From Rebecca billardiae RCC1528 (lineage: Eukaryota; Haptophyta), in NCBI GenBank assembly GCA_965240325.2, contig OZ251228.1, positions 1,240,001 to 1,304,000 on the forward strand: a stretch of 64,000 nucleotides of DNA, written 5' to 3'. This document shows positions 53,596 to 63,868 of the stretch, piece after piece. The notes under the pieces are model-generated. The model had not been told where the DNA came from, searched no databases, and worked only from the letters and a program-made list of their open reading frames with translations. The stretch's first letter is position 1. The number at the start of each line of letters is the position of its first letter. The position numbers and the translations under genes are program-made.

Positions 53596-55422
53596 ATGGC
53601 TGCACGCACGCTGGTTGTGTTCGCTGCCCTCGTCCGCGGCATCGCGTGCGAGGACACGCCGCCCACGCTTGCACGCCCACGTGTGGCGGTGAGCGAGCTC
53701 TTCCGCAACATACTCGCGCGTGACCGTGGAGATCACTGCGTTGCGGACCGCTCCAAAGCACCGTGGCTCAAGCAGATGGCCTCCCTCGCCGCTGGAGGGG
53801 ACGCTGGGCCACCCACGCTGCTGCCGTCAATGCGCGTGCTCAATGCGACCATTCTCTCCCCCGACTACCTCTTCAACTCGTCTCTCGTGTCGTGCTTGGG
53901 GCCCACCGACTTGTGCGTCCACCACAGCGGGCCCAACAGACCCGCGCTGGGCGTCGCCTATTATGACCAGGCGGCGCACGAGCGGTACGTGCTGTCGAGG
54001 GTGCTGCGCCGCGCGGGCACCGTCATCTGCGGCGACGGCGCGCGCAGCACAGCCGAGCTGGAGAGCAGGGCCCAATCAGCTCACTGGTGCGAGGCAGACG
54101 TGGTCTACGTGCCCTCGCTGCGGCTGCACTGGTTCCTCCTGAACAATGACCATCCACAGCATGACGACAGGATTGCATGCCTGACGCGTCCCTTGGTTCA
54201 TGCCTACTGGAAAGCTGTGGGTCGACTCTTCTTGCAGCCGGAGAAGGGTGAGAGCGCAGTGCACGCGCATACGCGGCTTCTCGCACGCACGGTGGTGGTC
54301 GTCGAGCCGCGCTCGTTTGATCCTATCGACATGGGCTGGAGCATCGAAGCCCTGGGGAAGCAGCCGCCAGGATTCTTGGACCGGCTCATCCTCGGCATGC
54401 AGATGAGCTCACGCCCTACCGAGCACATTGAACAGCTGTGCGGACACAGGAGCGCGTGCAGCTGGCGGGACGGCGCCGAGGAGGAGCTGAGGCGGAGGGA
54501 GCAGCTCATCGCAGAGGCAGAGGCCCGCTGCTCGAGGCTCAAAGGCTTCGGCGGCGGCCCCCTGCTCGTGACGCTGCCACGCACCGTGGGCATGGATCAC
54601 GCCGTCGATTGGACGCGGCGATTCCACGGGCGACAGATCGCTGTGCTGTACCACGCCAATTCGATCAAGCGCGGCAGGTGGCACTTTGCTGGCATGCAGA
54701 CGGTGCGCCCACACGTGGACAGCGCGATGGCGGCCCACACGAAGAGGGGCACCTGCCGCAAGAAGATCATGAAGGCGCTATGTAAACCTGGGCACACACG
54801 CGAATGCAACAGAGATTGCTTTGACAAACCGTACCGAGCGCTTGTCCACGCTGAGGTGGTGATCGAGCCGCCCGGCGACGAGAAGGGCCGCTCGCACGCG
54901 TATGCAGCCATGCTCTCCGGCTGCATCGTCGCATTCATCGAGGATGGCCATCGATCCTTTGTCCAAGGCGAGCCCGCCTGGTGGGCCTGGCGGGCACCGC
55001 GGCCGTTGGCAGGCACCGATGCCACTCCTACCGTGTCCGCAAGCAGCACCGCTGCCACTGCCCCCGGAAGCACCATCACGATCGGCGAGGGTGGCACACT
55101 TGTGCTGCAGTACGAGCACTTCAGCACATTCGTGCCCGCGAGGCAGATCGAGCAGCCGGTGGCTGGCAAGAGGCTGTGGCTGGACGCCCTGTACGAGCTG
55201 AGCCTCAACTCGACTCGGCGAGCACGGATGCGTGCAGAGCTGCAGCGTGTGCTCCCATACTTCGTCTACCAGCGAGACGACTGCGTGGGCGGACATCATG
55301 CTGGCGTCATTATATGTGATGCGGTCTCTGCCTTTGACGCTGTGATTTTGCGCGCGTGGCGGGCAAGCCAACGGCTGCTGCTCGGAGGCGGCCGAATAAA
55401 TTCACAAGGACGGGCAAGGTGA
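53596..55422 (+). CDS. Exostosin-like glycosyltransferase (GT47), 608 aa
   Basis: ATG at 53596 (gggcgATGGCTGCA). Signal peptide ARTLVVFAALVRGIACE. The GT47 core is visible: AHWCEADVVYVPSLRLHW (about 160), VVEPRSFDPIDM, RQIAVLYHANSIKRGRWHFA, then the diagnostic VVIEPPGDEKGRSHAYAAML followed by SGCIVAFIEDG at about residues 420-450 (family pattern PxGDxxSxRxxxAxxxGCIPV). Inverting GT47 enzymes build heparan-like, xyloglucan or pectin chains. Here it would act in the Golgi. NSS and NST sequons fit secretory passage. The C-terminal 150 residues have a Ser/Thr-rich insert (PTVSASSTAATAPGS). Confidence 0.83.
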   Translation: MAARTLVVFAALVRGIACEDTPPTLARPRVAVSELFRNILARDRGDHCVADRSKAPWLKQMASLAAGGDAGPPTLLPSMRVLNATILSPDYLFNSSLVSCLGPTDLCVHHSGPNRPALGVAYYDQAAHERYVLSRVLRRAGTVICGDGARSTAELESRAQSAHWCEADVVYVPSLRLHWFLLNNDHPQHDDRIACLTRPLVHAYWKAVGRLFLQPEKGESAVHAHTRLLARTVVVVEPRSFDPIDMGWSIEALGKQPPGFLDRLILGMQMSSRPTEHIEQLCGHRSACSWRDGAEEELRRREQLIAEAEARCSRLKGFGGGPLLVTLPRTVGMDHAVDWTRRFHGRQIAVLYHANSIKRGRWHFAGMQTVRPHVDSAMAAHTKRGTCRKKIMKALCKPGHTRECNRDCFDKPYRALVHAEVVIEPPGDEKGRSHAYAAMLSGCIVAFIEDGHRSFVQGEPAWWAWRAPRPLAGTDATPTVSASSTAATAPGSTITIGEGGTLVLQYEHFSTFVPARQIEQPVAGKRLWLDALYELSLNSTRRARMRAELQRVLPYFVYQRDDCVGGHHAGVIICDAVSAFDAVILRAWRASQRLLLGGGRINSQGRAR

Positions 55423-55611
55423 GTGCACGACGCGCTCGCCACTGCACGTGTCCCGTCACTGTTGCGGATTAGTCAGATCACATCAATGACGAATATTATG
55501 GCGCACGGCCCCCCCGAAAGGTCTGAGCGTGCGGCCGTGAAAGCAGAAAGGCGGGGGGGGGGGACGGCGCACGTGCTTCGCAAAATCAAAATAATAACAC
55601 AGTACTGTACT
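55423..55611. other. Short spacer up to the transposon insertion; G-run
   Basis: About 190 bp; G run at about 55550-55563. Ends with the ACT copy (55609-55611) duplicated on the other side of the transposon (60005-60007). Confidence 0.5.
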
Positions 55612-55626
55612 AGTGTGCTTGGGCAA
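55612..55626 (+). repeat. Left TIR of the Harbinger-type element
   Basis: AGTGTGCTTGGGCAA; identity to the right TIR ends after this, with only patchy similarity further in. Confidence 0.85.
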
Positions 55627-55816
55627 TGCCGAAATGTGGTGAAAAGCTTACCTTACACCTTACCGGACGCTGGCCGACGAAACCCGCCGTAAAGCCCGGC
55701 TCCGTCGCCCTAACCTTAAGCAAGGCTTTGGGGCGTCCGTAAGCCCGGATCGTAAGCCGAGGCCCTTACGTGCCCGCTCGCCCGAACGCGGGCGCGCGTC
55801 CGCGCGCGTGCCTCCG

Positions 55817-57258
55817 ATGATGGATCCCGGGGAGGGCGCGTTTCCGCTGCTGACGCAGCTGCCGGAGGCGCAGCTGCCGGTGGCGGCGGCGAGCGAGCCG
55901 TCAGCCGCGACGACGGTCGACTTGGACCTCACTAGCCAGGCGCCCAGCGGCGGCGCCGCTGCGAAGAAGGCGAAGAAGGCGAAGACGGCGAAGACGCCGG
56001 ACGAGCGGCAGCGCGCGCCGAAGCAGCTCCCGTTGGGGTCGCTGCTGGAGCTGCTGAGGTCTGCGATGGCCGTGAAATACTACCTTCGCGAATTCGCGAA
56101 GAAGTACTACGAAGCTTGGCGCCGCGGTGACGTGAAGCTCCCCGCCGGTGCGCCGTCGCCGCCAAAGCTCGTGTCCGATTACGACAACATGCTTGCGGAG
56201 AACCTGAACGAAGACGACGACTTCTTGAAGGGTGCGGGAGTGACGGAGGCCAAGGCGTCATGGATCGCGGGCAAGCTCAACGGCAGTCTCGAGCTCCGCC
56301 AGGCGCAGTGGAAGAAGAACGGCAACAACAAGCCCCCCGTGGTGCGGCGCGCTCCGTGCGCGGCGCGTGGCTTGCGCGGCACGGCGGCGAGCCAGCCTCA
56401 CCATTGCTTCTCCCGGCGCGCGGCGCACGCGCGCGGCGCACGCACGCGCAGGTCACCGGTGCCGGGGACGAGATCGAGAACCAGCGCGCGCTCGACAACG
56501 AGCTGGACCAGTACATCGAGAAGCAGAAGGAGGCACAGAAGTTGTACGGAGAGGCTGTCGGCGATGCTCCCAAGCCGTCGAAGTCGAAGTCGAAGGGGAA
56601 GTCGGCGGTGGAGAAGCGCGCGCAGGGGGCCATGGAGGATGCCGCGCTGCGCCAGGTGCGCAGCGACAAGGTCGACAACGAGCTCGCGGTGCTCCAGGAG
56701 CAGCTGACGGGCAGGGAGTGGGAGGAGTACCGGCTGAAACTGGGCACCGACCGCAAGCTCGCCGTGATCGCCTCCTTCCAGCACAAGGACGGTGACCTGA
56801 CGCAGGAGCAGCTTGGCAAGAAGGAGCAGATCGAGGACGACTTCGACGCAAGGTACCATCTGAACAGCAGGGTGCGGATGCAGTACCTGGACCACGGTGT
56901 CAGGCTCGATGATCTGACCGCCGTGTGCGCGCAGAACGGCGAGGACTACGTCACCATCTCGGGACAGGCGAAGGTGAAGAGCACGAGTGCCGGAGCCAAC
57001 CAGCAGATTGCCGGCATGCTCAAGGACATGGCCGAGAACGAGAAACTCGCTCGTGAGCAGGCGGAGAAGGACCGTGAGCAGGACGCGGCGCAGGCGGAGA
57101 AGGACCGAGCGTACCAGCGCGAGAAGGACGAGAAGGACCGCGAGCTGAAGGCGAAGGAGCTCGACTTGAGGGCGAGGGAGCTGGCGATGCAGCAGCAGCA
57201 GCAGCAGAACCAGCACGCCATGCTGATGGCGCTGCTGCAGGCGAAGCAGCGCGAGTAG
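55817..57258 (+). CDS. Second protein of the Harbinger-type element, coiled-coil, about 442 aa
   Basis: Exons 55817-56338 and 56452-57258 (donor GTGGTG, acceptor GCAG), phase 0. The N-terminal half has a Lys/Ala-rich stretch (KKAKKAKTAKT), then a helical region LREFAKKYYEAWRRGDVKLP and ASWIAGKLNGSLELRQAQWK. The C-terminal half is a long charged coiled coil (AENEKLAREQAEKDREQDAA, then KDRELKAKELDLRARELAMQ) ending in a poly-Gln run. PIF/Harbinger elements usually encode a Myb/SANT-like DNA-binding partner that carries the transposase into the nucleus. I do not see a convincing Myb motif, so the role as that partner is inferred from position inside the element. Confidence 0.65.
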
Positions 57259-57365
57259 CCGCCGCCGCCAGCGGCCGCCGCCGCTGTACGCGCGCCGCGC
57301 GCGCGCGCGCGCGCCGCTGCCGCGCGCGGCGGCGCGCGCGCGCGTGCGCGGCGCGTGCGCGCGCG

Positions 57366-57641
57366 CCTGCGCCGCCGCTGCTGCCGCCAGCGACGCCGAC
57401 GCTGACGCCGACGCCGACGCCTGCTGCCGCCGCTGCTGCCGCTGCCTGCTGCTGCCGCCGCCGCGGCGCCTGCTGCTGCCGCCGCCGCGGCGCGCAGGCG
57501 CCGCGGGAGCCGCCGCCGCGCGCGCGCGCGCGCGGCACGTGCGCCGCGCGCCGCCGGAGCGCGCGCGCGGCGCGTGCGCCGCGTGCCGCCGCCGCGCGGC
57601 GCGGTGCGTGCGCGCGCGCCTGCGCCGCCGCTGCTGCCGCC

Positions 57642-57674
<33 letters not shown>

Positions 57675-58165
57675 TGCTGCCGCCGCTGCTGCCGCGGCGC
57701 CTGCTGCTGCCGCCGCCGCGGCGCGCAGGCGCCGCGGGAGCCGCCGCGCCGCGCGCGCGCGCGCGCGGCGCAGGCACCGCGCGCCGCCGCCGCGCGGCGC
57801 GGTGCGTGCGCGCGCGCCTGCGCCGCCGCTGCTGCCGCCAGCGACGCCGACGCCTGCTGCCGCCGCTGCTGCTGCTGCCTGCTGCTGCCGCCGCCGCGGC
57901 GCCTGCTGCTGCCGCCGCCGCGGCGCGCGTGCGCCGCGGGAGCCGCCGCGCCGCGCGCCCGCGCGGCGCGTGCGCCGCGCGCCGCCGCCGCGCGGCGCGG
58001 CGCGTGCGCGCGCGCCTGCGCCGCCGCTGCTGCCGCCAGCGACGCCGACGCCGACGCCGACGCCTGCTGCCGCCGCTGCTGCCGCTGCCTGCTGCTGCCG
58101 CCGCCGCGGCGCCTGCTGCTGCCGCCGCCGCGGCGCGCAGGCGCTGCGAGCGAGAATGATTCGCA
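57366..58165. repeat. GC-rich tandem array, four units of about 200-250 bp
   Basis: The landmark CCTGCGCCGCCGCTGCTGCC starts at 57366, 57617, 57817 and 58015, i.e. spacings of 251, 200 and 198 bp. Each unit holds a GACGCC block, a CTGCTGCCGCC block and near-palindromic GCCGCCGCCGCGGCGC. Non-coding, between the two convergent transposon genes. Confidence 0.85.
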
Positions 58166-58295
58166 TGTGCTGACGACGCGGCGCGGTGTTGATCGATCAG
58201 TCGGCTGACGATGACGGTATCAATACTATATAGATGGCGGCAACCGCGTGATAGCCATATCGAGTCGTGCGTGCGCAGTATACAGCGCAGCGTCG

Positions 58296-58297
<2 letters not shown>

Positions 58298-58379
<82 letters not shown>

Positions 58380-58391
58380 ATATATATATAA
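58298..58391. repeat. (TA)n with internal (TATG)n
   Basis: Alternating TA, then several TATG units, then TA up to the transposase stop codon at 58392-58394. Confidence 0.95.
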
Positions 58392-59794
58392 TCACGGTGC
58401 GGGGAGGACTTGGTTGTGCAAGTACTCGTGGATGCTGGGCATCGTGTGCATCAAGTCGTACTTGACAGCCACGTTATTGCCATACTTGAGCGTCCTCACG
58501 TTGGAGAGCAACGCTGCCGCCCAGTACACCTTGCCGTACGGGACGCCTCTGCCTAGCTTCTGCACCTTCCAGTTGTCAACGTACGGCCAGTCACGGACGA
58601 TCACGCCGTACATGTTCTCCGCGACCTGGCGGTGCGTGTTCATCGCAGTGTTGTACATCCGCTTGACTGCTGACATGGCGCCCTTGTACCCTCGCTTGCA
58701 GTGCCTGCGCGCGTTGCGAGCGTGCGTCCAGAGTGGGGAAGTGTCAGGCGTGCGCTGGTGATGCGAAGCGCGCTGTGCGCGCAGGCGCACCTGCCGTAGG
58801 CGTATGCCGAGTCGCCGTACACGGCGACATTCCAACCCAACACCGCGCTCAGCGCAGCCAGCCTGCCGTCCAAGCCCGACTCGCCGTACATGAACGCGTC
58901 CGAGTTGCGGATAGAGATTGGGCCCCAGAAGTCGATGATCAGGCCGAGAACGCACCCCACACCTTGCTGCGTGCGTCAGGGGCAGGATGCCATGCGATCA
59001 GCATAGCGTGGCGCGCGGCGCGCGCGGGGCGCAAGCACGTGCAGCTCTGCGCGCGCGCGGCGCGCGCGCGGCGTGTGTTTGCACACGCAGGCACGCACGT
59101 ATTTGAGCCCATGAAACTTGTAGTAGTTGTTGTACATCAAGTCCTCCATCCAGAGTGGCTTGCACCATCGCCGCGCGGTGCCATCGACGAAGCCAACGAC
59201 GTCAGCTTCAGGCGCACCGTGTGCGCGGATAAGATCAGCCCAACTGCGCAGGTGATAGGCCCACCGTGTCAGATCCTTGAGGCACCATGAGAAGTGGTCG
59301 TACAAGAGGTGGATCATCCGCCAGAACACTCGGTTGTATGACGGCACCGAGCGTCCACCGAGCTTGTCCACGAGCAGCTCCCACGGGTCGTACGCACGCA
59401 TGCGGTACAGGAGGACCACCGTCGCCTCGAGCAGAGAGAACTTCTCGCGGCGGTCTGTCACGAGGTAGTCTGGAACGCTTGGGTGCGCGCGGAACGCCTC
59501 CACGAGCTCGCATACCTCGTGCACCTTGAACCGAGTCATCGCGTACATCTGGTTGTCGGTGTACGTGTCGATGGTCCACGGCGGCTGAAGCGCGCGGAGG
59601 GGGTTGCCCCAGGGGTTGGACTGGTCGCGATCCGGCGACACGAGCATCGCCCCGACCATAAGGGCGACGCGCAGCCATCGAGCGCGACGTACGGCGTTGT
59701 TCTGCACCTCGCGCTGGCGCATCTTCTTCAGCGCCACCACCATCAGCACTCGCTGCTCCTTGCGATCGGTCGCGGTGTACACGCGAAGCGGCAT
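58392..59794 (-). CDS. PIF/Harbinger-type DDE transposase (HARBI1-like), about 394 aa
   Basis: Three exons on the minus strand: 59794-59099, 58966-58791, 58704-58392; GT-AG, phases close. The first junction rebuilds KFHGLKY | [10 protein letters not shown], the HALKYQ-type motif of DDE_Tnp_4 proteins. Catalytic residues: first Asp in [15 protein letters not shown], second Asp in [13 protein letters not shown], Glu in [19 protein letters not shown]. Other family marks are FYRMRAY-like [20 protein letters not shown] (partial helix-turn-helix) and [11 protein letters not shown]. It starts at the ATG read from 59794. No frameshift or missing catalytic residue, so it looks functional. Confidence 0.85.
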
Positions 59795-59989
59795 TGCTGC
59801 GGCGGCAGCGGCAGCCGCGTGGCGTGTGCGGCTTTGTTCGAACGGCGCCCGCGCGCCTGACCAACCGTCAACGACAGTGGCCGTAGCAGTAACAGTAAGT
59901 CCTCGGATTGCCCAAGCGCGTTCTACACTCCGCGACACTCCTTACGTTGAGGCCTACCGATATAGCGTAACCCGTAAGCCTCGGCGGGT

Positions 59990-60004
59990 TTGCCCAAGCA
60001 CACT
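59990..60004 (-). repeat. Right TIR of the Harbinger-type element
   Basis: Reverse complement reads AGTGTGCTTGGGCAA, identical to the left TIR. Confidence 0.85.
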
Positions 60005-60005
60005 A

Positions 60006-60992
60006 CTGCCCGAGGATCGCTGGGTGCGCGCCCGCCACGAGGCCGGCTGCGGCTGCAACGGCTCCGGCCAGCTCGGGCTGAGGGACACGGAGGAGCGGCG
60101 GTACTTCGCGCTGATCGATCGCCTACGTGCTGCTTGTGTCGTGGGCATCTCGGCCGGCGCGCGCCACAGCCTCGCGCTCACCGCCGCTGGGTGCGCGTAC
60201 AGCTGGGGCGGCAACAACTGCGGCCAGCTCGGCCACGGCGACACCAAGCAGCGGTGGGAGCCGACGCGCATCGAGGCGCTGGACGGCGTGCGCGTGGGCG
60301 GCGTGGCCGCGGGCGGTGATCACACGCTGCTCCTCTCTGCGCACGGCGCCGTCTACTCGTGCGGCCGTGCCCAGTTTGGCCGTCTCGGCCACGGCGACCA
60401 GGAGGTTCAGCACACGCCGAGGCGCATCGAGGCGCTCGCGGGCGTGCGCGCCGTGCACGTGAGCGCGGGCGCTGCGCACAGCCTGGTGGTGGACAGCGAC
60501 GGGGCGGTGCACTCGTTTGGGTATGGTGCGAATGGCTCGCACGGGCACGCAGACACGCGCGAGCAGCTCACGCCGAGGCGGATCGACTCCCTCGCGGGTG
60601 TGCGCATCGTGCGCGCGTGTGCAGGCTCAGAGAGCAGCGCGGTGCTGGGTGCTGACGGCAGCGTGCACACGTTTGGGGACAACAGCTACGGCCAGCTGGG
60701 GCTGGGGGCTGGAGAGAGTGGGCATGGCGCCCCGTCGCGCGTGGCTGCCCTCGGCCCTTCCTGTGTGGTGCGCTGTGCCATGGGCGACTCCCACTCGCTG
60801 TTTGTGAGTGCGGAAGGCAGCGTGCACGCGTGCGGTGAGCGCTCGGCCGCGCTCGGCCTCGGCATGAGCGTGGCCGAGCAAGACGAGCCCACCCAGCGGA
60901 TTGACACGCCCGCGCGCGTCGAGGCGGCGTGCTCGCGTATGCTGACGCAGCACCCTCTGCCGGCGTCCAACTGCTCCGCGTTGCATCAGTGA
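60006..60992 (+). CDS. RCC1-repeat protein, 5'-truncated at the transposon boundary
   Basis: Open in frame from the base after the transposon to TGA at 60992, about 328 residues. Five RCC1 blades and a partial sixth are visible: GCNGSGQLGLRDTEERRYFA, NNCGQLGHGDTKQRWEPTRI, FGRLGHGDQEVQHTPRRIEA, NGSHGHADTREQLTPRRIDS and YGQLGLGAGESGHGAPSRVA. A complete seven-bladed propeller needs one to two more units at the N-terminus. No ATG lies near the start; an in-frame stop (TAA) precedes the insertion point on the other side. So the first exon or start has been lost or displaced by the transposon. RCC1-like propellers act as exchange factors or scaffolds; the specific role is unknown. Confidence 0.78.
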   Translation: MPEDRWVRARHEAGCGCNGSGQLGLRDTEERRYFALIDRLRAACVVGISAGARHSLALTAAGCAYSWGGNNCGQLGHGDTKQRWEPTRIEALDGVRVGGVAAGGDHTLLLSAHGAVYSCGRAQFGRLGHGDQEVQHTPRRIEALAGVRAVHVSAGAAHSLVVDSDGAVHSFGYGANGSHGHADTREQLTPRRIDSLAGVRIVRACAGSESSAVLGADGSVHTFGDNSYGQLGLGAGESGHGAPSRVAALGPSCVVRCAMGDSHSLFVSAEGSVHACGERSAALGLGMSVAEQDEPTQRIDTPARVEAACSRMLTQHPLPASNCSALHQ

Positions 60993-61103
60993 TGAGTGTT
61001 GCGATGACGGAGCCGTGATGAGTACGGTCAGCCCGAGCGCAGCGTGAGCTGCCAGACGGAGCAGAGGCTGATGCGCGCGCACGACGATGATTCATTGACA
61101 CTA

Positions 61104-63148
61104 CAGTGAACAAAAACGGGATTATCGTTACCGTAACCCGTCGTCCGACACGAGCCGATTTTCGGGGAATTTCTCGCGCGGGCCGCACGAGCGCACAGAC
61201 GACGCTACGGTGGTCGCGCAGGCGCCTGGCGAGTGCCCCGGGCATGGGACTGCAACATCCCACCCAGCCTCCCCATCCCTCCGCCCCTCTCTGCCTCGCC
61301 GGGTTGCACGCGGCTGGCCGGTCACGCCTTCGTGGTGAGCCATTCGTGAGCGTGGAGCCCTGCTGCTCAGTGCGGCGATGCAGCGAGGCGAAGCGGCGCG
61401 TAAGATGGCGCATCTTACTCCGAATGCAGTCTGCTACCAGCACAGCCGCCCTCGCCGGAGTGCCTGGTCGTCACCTTCGTCGTGTGCACGTGTCGCGCGC
61501 TGCCCATCAACGAGCGATCGTAAGCCTTCTCCGGAGCCATTCAAACACGCTCGTCCTCGACGAGGCGTGCGCGAGGCACCGCGCGAGCGCGGGAGCGGCC
61601 CTTCCTAGCGTAGACCTGCACGGCCATCCACCTCGCCACAGCCTGCCATGTCACACTCCTCCCCACACACACTGCTCGCGTGCCGCGTGCCGGCCGGTCG
61701 ACTAGCCAGACAGAAGGGTGCACAGATATTTTCGACTGCGAGGAGACGGCGGCGAGCACAGGCGCGCAGCGCCGTCCCGCGCTTCATTGGGATGTTCTAG
61801 ACCAGTCGCGCGCCCGCGGCACCGCGCCCGCCATCTCCGCGTCGCGTGCCAGTCCACGCCGCGCGCGCCCTCTCGGGCGATGCGAGTCTCGCCATCGACG
61901 GCGATCTTGCGGCTGATTCGTACCCGCATGTATTCAACAAATACGACAAATCGCCGAGCTGAACGCACCTCGTCGCGCGATGGCATGGTCGCGCTGTGTG
62001 ACGTCGCTCACCGCAGGAAATTCGGTACGCGACGAGAGCACGGCGCACGCGCACGGCGCGGCGTGGGAGGCGGGGCGGTGGTGTCCTCGAGCCATCCCGC
62101 CCACGCCGCGGTGCGCCAGCCGCCACCTCGCCGCGCCGTGGCCCATGCCGCGCGGCAGGTGTCGACCAGACCGACCTTGCCGCCCAAAAGAGGGCCGCAC
62201 CGGAAATTCTGTATTTGTTGAATACGGACTTACCCATGTGCCCGCGATGCGGCGGCGCCCGTGGCAGCGGCCTGGCGCGGCGGCGGCGGCGCGGGCAGCC
62301 TGACGGGCCAGATAGGGCGCGCCAGGTCGGGGCGATCGTGATGGGATGGTTCCATACGCATCAGTGCGTGCTCCTGTGCATCTCAAGAGCGCGCTGGGCG
62401 CCCTCTCTCGCGCCTATGCCCATCCCACGCGGTCTGAGAAGCCTCCCGGTTTGGCCATTGTCGTGCCGTGCTCGGTCGTGGCTGCCCGGCGGGTCGGAGA
62501 GGTCGAGGCGAGCCGGGTCGTTCACGACGGACGATGCCTATGGGTCATGGCGAGTGCCAGCACGCAGCTCGGGCGCGCGCCCGGCGCCTCCTCGCCGCGC
62601 TACATCCACACCAAGATCTGGCCCCAAAACGACAGGCTTCAAGAGCGAAACTCAGTCTGGGAGCTCCTCAGGCCGCTGTGTGCGGTTTGAAGGCGTACAA
62701 ACTTGTGGAGCGGGTGCCCACATGGGTTGAGCACAATGCGACGTTGCGTTTTTCCGCGAAACACCACTTCATCGCCTCTCCGCGCGCGTGCCGCGCGGCT
62801 CCCGTGAACTCATCTTAACAGGTCACGTGTGGCCGCCCGTGGGGCGAGGGTGGGCGAGGAGGGGCGGGCGAGGGTGACGCCGCCCCGGGGAACCGCCTTG
62901 GCAAGCCGGCCGACGCCTCGCAGCCCCCCTCGCGACAGTCATGCGCGCACGCCCGCCGCTCGGAGCGCGCCATCGATTCGAATCGGCGTGCGCACGACCG
63001 ACCATGCCCAAACGGCTTCCGGCCCGATCTTTCTCCACTGTGGCGGCGCGAAGTGCCGCGAACGGGGCATGAAAAAAATTCCAGCGCATCCCCACTGGGC
63101 GGAAGTGCGGACGGGTTACGGTAACGCCGAAAATCGATTTCTTTACTG
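61104..63148. mobile_element. Probable degenerate DNA transposon, 2,045 bp (Tc1/mariner-like ends)
   Basis: Inverted ends at equal depth: CAGTGAACAAAAA... at 61104 and the complement CAGTAAAGAAATC... ending at 63148. 22 bases inside each end the 17-mer CGTTACCGTAACCCGTC is perfectly inverted (61126-61142, 63110-63126). The left flank is TA; the right flank is TG, possibly a mutated TA. No transposase domain was recognised inside. Confidence 0.5.
61931..62225. repeat. Small inverted-repeat (MITE-like) segment
   Basis: GTATTCAACAAATAC at 61931-61945 and its perfect complement at 62211-62225, 295 bp overall, nested in the larger element. No clear target duplication. Confidence 0.5.
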
Positions 63149-63348
63149 TGAATAATCTAAAGAGGATGCGCGTGCACGATTTTGGGTTTTTTGGTAGGTG
63201 GATTAATTTAGGTGTGAAGAGCGCATTTGAGAGGATATCGCTGCCAATGCTTGCGTTTGTACTGCCCCTTAATTTTTGGATAGTAAGTATGAGAAGAAAT
63301 CGAAATCAAATATAGGACAAAGGCGTCTGATGCACCTTATTTCTGATA

Positions 63349-63868
63349 CAGGCAATCGCGGGCAATAAGAAGTCAGAGATCTCACGGCTAGCCTCGGTTT
63401 CTTAGCCGTTCGGTAGCCCGAGCGCCTACGGAGTCTCAGTTTCTTAGCTAGGTCCGCCCGCCGCGCAGGCGCGGGGGGCGCAGGGGGGCAGAGCCCCCCG
63501 CTGAGTCTTCATAGGCCCGGCCGGCGAGGCCGACAGAAAATTTTGGGCCTTTTTGGAGCAAATCTGGCGCGCATGATGTTGCATGGATGCTGCGGTGCAC
63601 TGGCCAGGAGTCAGTCATCAGGAGAAGTCGGGACTTGGCCTGTAGTACTGTACTCGTAGTCGGGCCGCGCGCCGCGTCCCCGACGGGCCGACTGCGCCTC
63701 GCCCCTCGGCGGACCACTCGTCAGCCGGGACGACGTAGTCCCGGTTTCTTAGTGTGACTATGCGTATGGCGAACCAGCCAATCGCTAGCCTCAGTTTCTA
63801 GGCCAGATCCGCAGATAGCAAGCCCCAGTTTCTTAACGTGACAGCTCCTTATTGCCCGCGATTGCCTG
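63349..63868. mobile_element. MITE, 520 bp, TA target duplication
   Basis: 21-bp perfect TIRs beginning CAGGCAATCGCGGGCAAT at 63349-63369, inverted at 63848-63868, flanked by TA on both sides (63347-63348, 63869-63870), as in Tc1/mariner-derived MITEs. Inside, a motif close to CAGTTTCTTAG recurs at about 63395, 63436, 63743, 63800 and 63826. Too short to encode a transposase. Confidence 0.82.

Larger units (their letters stand above)
55612..60004. mobile_element. PIF/Harbinger-type DNA transposon, 4,393 bp, with TIRs and target duplication
   Basis: Terminal inverted repeats AGTGTGCTTGGGCAA at 55612-55626 and its complement at 59990-60004. Flanks ACT / ACT (55609-55611, 60005-60007) give a 3-bp target duplication, the size expected for PIF/Harbinger; a 2-bp TA reading with TIR GTGTGC is an equivalent alignment. 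Subterminal zones carry repeated CTTAC/GTAAG pentamers, possible transposase-binding sites. It encodes a DDE transposase (minus, 58392-59794) and a second protein (plus, 55817-57258) arranged convergently, as in two-gene Harbinger elements. Between them lie a GC-rich tandem array and a TA microsatellite. Both genes are open with clean splice sites, so the element may be active or recently so. Confidence 0.85.

Noticed and set aside
56398-58395. 665-codon minus-strand ORF
   Set aside because: Made of the GC-rich array and the TA microsatellite (IYIYIY start); shadow.
62346-62690. 114-codon plus ORF inside the 61-63 kb element
   Set aside because: No recognisable transposase or other domain; frame not supported by splice signals.
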